Assembly: GCA_963704545.1 (NCBI GenBank)
Contig: OY969915.1
Location: forward strand, 124,001-188,000
Direction of reading: 5' to 3'
Length of the DNA: 64,000 nt
Source: VRUE01 sp963704545
GTDB taxonomy: Bacteria > Actinomycetota > Thermoleophilia > Solirubrobacterales > 70-9
Under the pieces are notes generated by a model that was not told where the DNA came from, made no database searches, and worked only from the letters and a program-made list of their open reading frames with translations. Each line of letters starts with the position of its first letter. The stretch's first letter is position 1. This document shows positions 57,966-64,000 of the stretch, one piece after another. Position numbers and translations under genes: made by a program.

Positions 57966-60935
57966 CTATCGCCCGATCCCAAGTGAGCGGCCGACGACTC
58001 GGGCGCGAACGGCTGGATTGTCTCTGCCCAGCGTGCGCTGAACCAGCCGCAATCGCCGCATGGCCTGCTCGCGCCTGGCGCGCTCCGCGCCTTGCTTCGG
58101 CCTCTCGCCAAAGGCGCGGTGCCGGTCCTTGATGCCGTTCGTTTGGCGGTAGCGCTCGATATGGCCGACGCCTCGATCCCACGCCTTGGCTTTCGCCAGG
58201 TCGCTGGGGCGCTCACCCAGCTCGGTCTTTACGTACGGGGGCGGGGAGATGCTGGCGGCGGCTATCGCCAACTGGCGTCGCTCCGCGAGCACCCCTTCGG
58301 CCGTCGCCAGCTCGGCTCGCGCCGTGGGCTCGACCGCCGGAAGCTCATTACCCCTTGCCATGCGCTCCTCGTCGGCGGCGCGAAGCGACAGCTCCGCTCG
58401 CCGCCGCACCAGCTCCTCGGTCGGCAGGGATTTGAGCTGGGCGATGTCGTGGGCGGCGAGCTGGGCGCGGTCGCGCTCTGCGGCTTCGGCGATGTGCGGG
58501 ATGCCCTCGCGCAGGTAGGGAGACTCAGGCGCGATCTCCTCGCGGTGGGCCTGAATCTCCGGGGTCGCGTAGAGCTGTGTCTCCCCACGGCTGCGCGAAG
58601 CGGCGACGTAGAACTCCTGCTTGTCCATCGAGGGGTCGGCCATGACGAAGGCACGGTCCACGGTGCTCCCCTGCGCCGAGTAGGTCGTCACCGCGTAGGC
58701 GTGCTGTAGGGCGGGGGCGTCGTTGTAGGGGTTGGTGCGGGTTAGGTAGTCGGCTCCGACCTCGACCTGGCGGGGCTGGTCGATGCCCTGGAGGACGACG
58801 CTGCCCTTTGCCGGATCGACCTCGGTCACCCGCCAGCGCTCGCGGTTGTAGATGGCGGCGCTGTGGTCGTTGACGCGGGTGATGACCTGGTCGCCGGCGG
58901 CGAACGGTGCGCCGCCAACCTCGATCTCCTGCTCGCCCAACGCCCCGGCCTCCCTGCGGACCTCGCGCGCCATCGCGTTCAGCTTCTGCACCTCGGCGTT
59001 TCGCTTGGCGATCATCACGGCGTCCTCGCCGCGCTCGTAGGAGCGGTGCCAGTCGGCGACCATCGCCTCGCGCCGTGCCTCGGCGTTGGGGGCGACCGTG
59101 ACCCGCTCCCCCGACTCATAGAGGCCAAGCGCCTCGCGGCCCTCGCCCTCGCGTATCCGCTTCGCCGCAACACGGTCAAGCTCGTGCTCGTGGCGGATCA
59201 CCTGGTCGAGGTAGATCGGGTCGGTGCGCTCCGCGAGCGCCCGGAACAGGCCGCCCGCCTCGATCTCTGAGAGCTGCTCGGGGTCGCCGACAAGGACGAG
59301 CTGCGCCTCGGCTCCCTCGGCGTGGGAGATCAGCCTCGCCAGGGTTGCGGAATCCACCATCCCGGCCTCGTCTATGAGCAGCACCGATCCCTGCGGCAGG
59401 CCCTCGCTGCCGCCGGACTCCGCACGGTCGAGCTGGGAGAGCAGACTGGCGATGCTCTGCGCGGGCAACCCCTCGGCTCGCATCACGTTCGCCGCCCGCC
59501 AGGTCGGGGCTGCGGCGCGCAGCTCGATCCCGGCCTGCGCCCAGCCCTCGGCCGCCGCGACGATGGCATAGGTCTTGCCGGTGCCCGCCTCGCCGATCAC
59601 CACGGCAACTCCCGATCTCTCGGTGAGCAGGCGGCGGACCATCTCGCGCTGGTCGGACTTCAGGGTAGGGCGGGCGTCGATCACCCTCGCCGCTGCCAGC
59701 TCGCCCGCCGGGGGCGGTCCCTGGGACTTCATCTGCTCGGCCGCCGCCAGGGCTTTGCGCTCAAGCTTCCAGATGCGCTCCGTGGTGTAGCGGGGGCCTT
59801 TCTGGGTCTCGGCTACCCGGATCACCGAATCGGAGGCGAGGAAGGCGTCGGCGATGCGCTCGACCTCGGCCCCCGGCGCTCCCCCGCGAAGCGAGTCGGC
59901 GACCGCCTGGATCGCGTCGCGGCGGTCGAAGTGCGACGCGGAGGCCGTAACCGTGCCGCCCAGCTCCTCGAAGGAAACCTCGGGGGACTCGTTGGCGCTC
60001 CTCGTCTCCACGATCCGCGTCCCCGCCGTTGTGTCGAAGGTGCGCTCGACCGCCTCGCGGTCAAGGCCGATCTCCCCGGCTCGCTCTCGCCAGCGCTCGA
60101 TGATGTCCTCGCGCGAGACGCCCTGCTCCTTGGGCTTGCGGGTGGCGAGCGTGGCGACCTGCATCGAGCGCGCCGAGGCGTCCGGCCCGGCCGCCTCAAG
60201 GATTTCCGCGCGGCGGGTGGAGAAGGCGCGCAGGTGCTCATCGGCGAAGCCTTTGATCTCGGCGATGCCCTTGCGGGTCTCCTGCCACTGCACCCCGAGC
60301 CGCTGGGTCAGCTCATGGCGAAGGTGGGCCTCGTAGATGTAGCTGGCGGTGGTGGCGTGATCGTAGATCGCCGGGTGGTAGAGGCGGGTCCAGCGCCCGT
60401 CCGGCCCCTGGGTCGCGTTGGCGACCAAGACGTGGGTGTGGAGCTGAGGGTCGCCGTTGCGGGAGGATCGGTGGCGGTAGGCGGCGGCGAGGTAGCCGCT
60501 GCCCTGGACGAACTCCTTGCCACCGGCCCCGCGCCTTGTCCAGCACGCTTGGAGCTGCATGTAGTGCAGGGCGGCACCTATTGCTGCCTGGTGGGCGGCG
60601 GAGACTTCGAGAGCCGCGTGTGGGCCTCCCAGCGCCCAGAGCAGGGAGGCCGACTTGGGGGCGGAGAAGGTGAGATCGAAGCCGGGGACCGGGCCTTTGC
60701 CCGGCACGCCCTGGCGGCCGAGCAGCGGCGCTCCGGTGGCGGGGTTGTGGCCGGTGAGCATCGCCGTGAGCTGGTCCGGCTCGATCTTGCCGTCGAGGCC
60801 GAGCTGCGCGGCCGCGTCGCCGGTCCACTCGCCGGGGGTCTCGCCCTCGCCGGTGTAGTAGTCCTCAGCGCCTTCGGCGACCTTTTCGAGGTAGTAGTTC
60901 TCCTGGCCGGTGCCGAGCTTTCCGATGGAGAGCAT
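57966..60935 (-). CDS. MobF-family relaxase-helicase (TrwC/TraA-like)
   Basis: A 989-residue conjugative relaxase. From the ATG at 60935 the N-terminal relaxase carries Tyr pairs (ENYYLEK, about 13-16, and DYYTG, about 25-28), LTFSAPKSASLLWAL, and the metal-binding HRSSRNGDPQLHTHVLVAN (H155, H166, H168). The C-terminal helicase has Walker A GEAGTGKTYA (about 448) and LLIDEAGMVDS. It nicks and unwinds the transferred strand. The residues upstream of 60935 to 61088 are not conserved-looking. No coupling protein or T4SS gene is in the window. Confidence 0.94.
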   Translation of the reverse strand: MLSIGKLGTGQENYYLEKVAEGAEDYYTGEGETPGEWTGDAAAQLGLDGKIEPDQLTAMLTGHNPATGAPLLGRQGVPGKGPVPGFDLTFSAPKSASLLWALGGPHAALEVSAAHQAAIGAALHYMQLQACWTRRGAGGKEFVQGSGYLAAAYRHRSSRNGDPQLHTHVLVANATQGPDGRWTRLYHPAIYDHATTASYIYEAHLRHELTQRLGVQWQETRKGIAEIKGFADEHLRAFSTRRAEILEAAGPDASARSMQVATLATRKPKEQGVSREDIIERWRERAGEIGLDREAVERTFDTTAGTRIVETRSANESPEVSFEELGGTVTASASHFDRRDAIQAVADSLRGGAPGAEVERIADAFLASDSVIRVAETQKGPRYTTERIWKLERKALAAAEQMKSQGPPPAGELAAARVIDARPTLKSDQREMVRRLLTERSGVAVVIGEAGTGKTYAIVAAAEGWAQAGIELRAAAPTWRAANVMRAEGLPAQSIASLLSQLDRAESGGSEGLPQGSVLLIDEAGMVDSATLARLISHAEGAEAQLVLVGDPEQLSEIEAGGLFRALAERTDPIYLDQVIRHEHELDRVAAKRIREGEGREALGLYESGERVTVAPNAEARREAMVADWHRSYERGEDAVMIAKRNAEVQKLNAMAREVRREAGALGEQEIEVGGAPFAAGDQVITRVNDHSAAIYNRERWRVTEVDPAKGSVVLQGIDQPRQVEVGADYLTRTNPYNDAPALQHAYAVTTYSAQGSTVDRAFVMADPSMDKQEFYVAASRSRGETQLYATPEIQAHREEIAPESPYLREGIPHIAEAAERDRAQLAAHDIAQLKSLPTEELVRRRAELSLRAADEERMARGNELPAVEPTARAELATAEGVLAERRQLAIAAASISPPPYVKTELGERPSDLAKAKAWDRGVGHIERYRQTNGIKDRHRAFGERPKQGAERARREQAMRRLRLVQRTLGRDNPAVRARVVGRSLGIGR

Positions 60936-61126
60936 CGGTCCTTCCGTCCGGAGAAGGCGCTCCGCGCCCCCGGCAATCTCCGGAGGTGATGTGGCGTGAG
61001 GGGTACTGCTGTTGAGGGTGGAAGGCGCCTGGGAGTGCTCTCCAGGGGCCGGGAAGACGCTGGAGAGTCGAAGCACAACATCTGGCAATCGTGGAAGGGT
61101 CTACGAACCTTCCGAGGGGCTGAAAG

Positions 61127-62179
61127 TTGGTCACGGATCTTCACGACATCAATCAGGGGGCCATCGCGCGTGGGTGGACGGACCTGCGTGAATGGTCAGC
61201 TCACTGGTGGCGCTTCCGAATCCCCGCCGCCATCCTCACAACGCTGTTCGCAGTCTGGGGCGCGTTCCTGCCTTCGGATGCGAGCGCCGTAGAACGCATC
61301 GGCCTGGCTGTGGGCGGCACGCTCGGCGGCGCCCTCGTGCTCGGCGGGCTCGCGTTTTTGGTCCTCTTCCTTTCCGCTCCGATCCGTCAGCGCAATGAAC
61401 TGCGCAGAGCCATCAGGGATCGGGAATGTCTCAAGGACGGTGAGGGCAATGAGCTGATGCGCCGTTATTCGGCGTGGGTGCAGGCAACGCGGGCGTCTCT
61501 ACCAGAGTTCCCGCAGTATCAAGGACGACTCATGTTCATGGATCGCGGAGCGCGAGAAAGGCGCAATGTGGATCACGACGCAGCCGTAACGCGGTACCGC
61601 GAGGCCAAGGATGAAGTCGAACGCAAAGCACGTCGCGAATACCACGATCATTTTCGGGATCCTTTGTTGCAGCTCCTGGACGCCCCGCACATTGAGATCG
61701 CGGACAACCCTCGCACGATCGACGACCTTGAGGAAATCGAGCAAGTGGCCGTTCGGCATCTGGCAGAAACGAGCCAGGAACCGCCGCCAGTGGAAGCGGT
61801 CAGCCGTGTTCTCCGCCGAATCGTCGCCCTCTTGCTCAACGAGCTGGGAGGCGCAAAAAGTGCCATTGAGGCAGCCCTGAAGCGCGAAAAGTATTGGCCT
61901 CGGGATGCCTGTTTGAAAACCGAGCGTTGGGATGAAATCGGCAGCGACCTCGTCGAGCATGGCTTGATGGATGCCCATTCAGCCGCCAGCACTGCATACG
62001 CTCAGATCAATGCCCTGAACCAAGATGCTCTCAATACATGGAGCGCCATGGAGGGCCACTACGGCTACGACCCACCGCCGGGCGAATCGCCAACGACCAA
62101 GGGCAACGAGGACGGTTTCGCTGCTGCTCTTGCCGCGATTGCCACTGCTGAGACCGCCCTTGCCCAAAGTCGTCCCTAG
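61127..62179 (+). CDS. Element protein with two membrane helices, unknown
   Basis: A 350-residue protein with a TTG start, divergent from the relaxase. Two membrane helices lie near 32-48 and 60-82 (GLAVGGTLGGALVLGGLAFLVLFL), followed by a long charged coiled-coil-like cytoplasmic domain (HDAAVTRYREAKDEVERKARREYHDHF) and helical repeats. The composition is less GC-rich than the chromosome part. No family is recognised; a sensor or effector of the element is possible. Confidence 0.65.
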   Translation: MVTDLHDINQGAIARGWTDLREWSAHWWRFRIPAAILTTLFAVWGAFLPSDASAVERIGLAVGGTLGGALVLGGLAFLVLFLSAPIRQRNELRRAIRDRECLKDGEGNELMRRYSAWVQATRASLPEFPQYQGRLMFMDRGARERRNVDHDAAVTRYREAKDEVERKARREYHDHFRDPLLQLLDAPHIEIADNPRTIDDLEEIEQVAVRHLAETSQEPPPVEAVSRVLRRIVALLLNELGGAKSAIEAALKREKYWPRDACLKTERWDEIGSDLVEHGLMDAHSAASTAYAQINALNQDALNTWSAMEGHYGYDPPPGESPTTKGNEDGFAAALAAIATAETALAQSRP

Positions 62180-62227
62180 CTCGCCAGTAGCGGATTAACT
62201 GCGTGGCTCCACCGCCGTGATCGGCAC

Positions 62228-62800
62228 TTATTCGTTGACCAAATCGTCAGGGAACCTCTGGAGAGCTTCGAGTTGGCGGCGCTCTTCCTCATCCTCGAAC
62301 TCGCATGGATCGATCTCCCGGAGCAAGTCCAGCAACTCGGGACCTGAGCGTCCGAACACCGTCTCCACCCCGGCGGTCACACCCGGCTCAAGCCTCTTGA
62401 CCACGCTGTAGATGTCCTCGATCAACGTCTCTACCCGGGTCACCATCCCCTCGACGCTTTCTCGCACAGCGACCGCCTCGATGAATTCAGGATCCTCGAA
62501 CAGATGATGAACGAAGTGGTTTCGACCATCGATCACGGTGGTGATTTCCTCAGCAATCTCGTCCTCGTAGCCCATCTTGCGGAGAGCTGCAAGCAGTACC
62601 CCGGCTGGCTTGCGCTCAAGTCGAGACACGAGCTTCTTCCCCAAAATCTCCTCTGGACCGTCGCGTATCACTCGACGCTGAATCAGATCAGCAAGCATGG
62701 CTTTCTCTAGCACGGCCGCTCCAAGCACCAAGTGACCGAGCGCGAGCGACAATGGCTCGAAGAACTCGTCATATGCGGGGTTGGGACTAATGCAACTCAG
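62228..62800 (-). CDS. HEPN-like protein of the element (start uncertain)
   Basis: About 190 residues, helical: YDEFFEPLSLALGHLVLGAAVLEKAMLADLIQRRV, then VIDGRNHFVHHLFED, whose Arg-Asn-x3-His fits the R-x4-H signature of HEPN RNases and related domains. No ATG/GTG/TTG lies before the conserved N-terminus within the gap after the upstream stop; CTG at 62800 is the likely region, and in-frame TTG and GTG codons further in would truncate it. Directly behind the next gene with a 1-bp gap. Confidence 0.6.
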   Translation of the reverse strand: MSCISPNPAYDEFFEPLSLALGHLVLGAAVLEKAMLADLIQRRVIRDGPEEILGKKLVSRLERKPAGVLLAALRKMGYEDEIAEEITTVIDGRNHFVHHLFEDPEFIEAVAVRESVEGMVTRVETLIEDIYSVVKRLEPGVTAGVETVFGRSGPELLDLLREIDPCEFEDEEERRQLEALQRFPDDLVNE

Positions 62801-62801
62801 C

Positions 62802-63956
62802 TTACGCGGAGGAGTTGCCGTCGCTCTTGTCTTCTTCATCTCCACAACGCCAGAGGCGCAAGTGGCAGGCGATTTGAACCACGATTGCGACCTCAGTACG
62901 TGTTGTCGGGCCATGCAGACCGTGGCTGAGCTGGTTTCGGAGATTGATCCCCAGAGGGTCAGTGAGCGAGTTCGCCAGATAGCGCCGCCAAGACTCTGGC
63001 AGACGCCCTTTGAGGTCGGCAAGTATGCCGCCAAGCGCCCGCACCCCGCCGGGCGTTCCTCCCCGAGGGGTCTTGATCACGACCACCCCAGCCTGGGCAG
63101 CAGTGGCACGAATCGCCGCCTCCAGCTGTGGAACGAGAATATGAAGTGCGCCGTCATCATCGCCCTCAAAGAAACGCAGCACCCCATCGGCGATTCGCGC
63201 AGCGACCTCGCGATCAATGAACTCGGTGGTAAAGAACTCCGTCAGCCCAACACCGTCGGGGATCCCGAATCCTTCCTTGATCGCATCGAGGATCTCTAGG
63301 CTGATTGGTGCCCAGATACCAATCCGCATTGCCTCGTGTTTTACGAGATCGACTCGGTCGTGCCCCTCCTCGTCTTCTGCGGCAGCCGTGACACTGCCGT
63401 GCGGTCCCATGATCTGGGTTGTAAATATGCGCTGGATCGGGTACTTCTCGGCGAGTTCCTTGGTCAGCTCGGCATTCTCCTCGGCGTCTCCGCTAGGAGG
63501 GCCATCAGAACCGAAGCGCCGTAGCGCCTCCTGCCAGGACTCCGAATCCTCAACATAGCTCCGCACATGGGCTTCGATTTCCTTGCGAGGAAGCTCCAAC
63601 TCCACCGTGATCGGCTTCAGGTCAAAATCCTCGGGCTTGATTGCCTGCATTTCGAGGAGGACTTCCTCAACGACCTCGGTAAACCCATAGGTCCGGGCGA
63701 GGCCGAGTGCTTGCTGCAACCGTGAATGGCGCAGAATCGCGTCGCCCTTCTTGGCCTCCTCGCGCCAGCGCGCCACCTGCTGGCGCTGCAACTCCTCCCG
63801 CTCCTCGGGCGCAGAGAGCTTCAACTTCAGCTCACTGACCGACTCCGCGATGTAGGGGTCGTCGCCGTAGCGCTCAGCGGCAGCATCGAGCAGCTTATGC
63901 AGCTCATCAGGCTCCTGGTCGGACTCCAGATCAACGATTGACTCGATGAGGTTCAT
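62802..63956 (-). CDS. DUF4209-like protein with HEPN motif
   Basis: A 384-residue protein. The N-terminal 150 residues are helical repeats; the C-terminal part reads LRNQLSHGLHG, an Arg-x4-His motif like the RNxxAHG centre of DUF4209/HEPN proteins. A mid-region carries IFTTQIMGPHGSV and LEAAIRATAAQAG. Such proteins are common in defence and mobile-element contexts and may be RNA-cleaving. It forms a tandem with the second HEPN-like gene. The domain assignment is tentative. Confidence 0.65.
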   Translation of the reverse strand: MNLIESIVDLESDQEPDELHKLLDAAAERYGDDPYIAESVSELKLKLSAPEEREELQRQQVARWREEAKKGDAILRHSRLQQALGLARTYGFTEVVEEVLLEMQAIKPEDFDLKPITVELELPRKEIEAHVRSYVEDSESWQEALRRFGSDGPPSGDAEENAELTKELAEKYPIQRIFTTQIMGPHGSVTAAAEDEEGHDRVDLVKHEAMRIGIWAPISLEILDAIKEGFGIPDGVGLTEFFTTEFIDREVAARIADGVLRFFEGDDDGALHILVPQLEAAIRATAAQAGVVVIKTPRGGTPGGVRALGGILADLKGRLPESWRRYLANSLTDPLGINLRNQLSHGLHGPTTRTEVAIVVQIACHLRLWRCGDEEDKSDGNSSA

Positions 63957-64000
63957 AGGGATACCCGGCCGCCGCTCGGAGGCATCCGCAATCTCAGATC

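Noticed and set aside
1..64000. CRISPR array or cas genes
   Set aside because: No regularly spaced direct repeats and no Cas-like protein were seen.
53501..64000. Prophage
   Set aside because: No capsid, terminase, tail or lysis gene is visible; the relaxase points to a conjugative or mobilizable element.

Overview
The window is GC-rich (roughly two thirds G+C by eye), densely coded bacterial DNA with few gaps, many 4-bp start/stop overlaps and frequent GTG/TTG starts. A fused PafB-PafC type WYL regulator, actinobacterial-style glycosyltransferases and a polyprenol-phosphate mannose synthase point to an actinobacterium. A deep-branching Thermoleophilia/Solirubrobacterales-type soil organism is my best guess from general character. 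No rRNA or ribosomal protein gene is present to prove this.

Region 1 (1-22 kb) is a surface polysaccharide locus. It has a truncated polyprenyl-phosphate sugar transferase, a dTDP-L-rhamnose pathway split as rmlA-rmlD and rmlB-rmlC, many GT2 and GT4 glycosyltransferases, a Wzy-like polymerase with a large extra C-terminal domain, a Wzx-like flippase, a GDP-mannose 3,5-epimerase-like enzyme, two CDP-paratose-epimerase-like enzymes and a methyltransferase. Between rmlD and rmlB lies a very unusual tRNA gene (4817-4904, minus). It folds with an 8-bp acceptor stem, 4-bp T stem, 6-bp D stem, 4-nt D loop and long variable arm, like tRNA-Sec or 'allo-tRNA', but carries anticodon GAC.

Region 2 (22-41 kb) is mixed chromosomal content: a polyprenol-phosphate mannosyltransferase, secreted glycoside hydrolases, two VapC-type toxin-antitoxin modules (one of them back at 2.4-3.0 kb), a DJ-1 family protein, an intact IS481-family element with a 6-bp target duplication, a penicillin-acylase family enzyme, a delta-60 repeat protein, the WYL regulator, a YhaM-like HD nuclease, an arsenic operon (arsR, aquaporin, arsC) with a perfect palindromic operator, and several metabolic enzymes.

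Region 3 (41.4-53.4 kb) is a nine-gene minus-strand defence operon. In transcription order it encodes an HNH endonuclease, a C5 cytosine methyltransferase fused to an iron-sulfur HhH-GPD DNA glycosylase, a MORC/MutL-like GHKL ATPase, a Vsr mismatch endonuclease, a Z1 helicase-like ATPase, a PD-(D/E)XK protein, a second and different GHKL ATPase, and two proteins of unknown function. Most junctions overlap by 4 bp. This looks like an elaborated restriction-modification and mismatch-repair system and is the strongest candidate for a poorly described biological system here.

Region 4 (53.5 kb to the right edge) is the left part of an integrated conjugative or mobilizable element. Its boundary is a 42-bp 3' half of a tRNA-Phe gene (anticodon loop to discriminator base) at 53468-53509. 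Inside are an AbiE toxin-antitoxin pair, a tyrosine integrase, XRE regulators, a MobF relaxase-helicase and three accessory genes, two of which carry HEPN-like Arg-x4-His motifs. The other end of the element lies outside the window.
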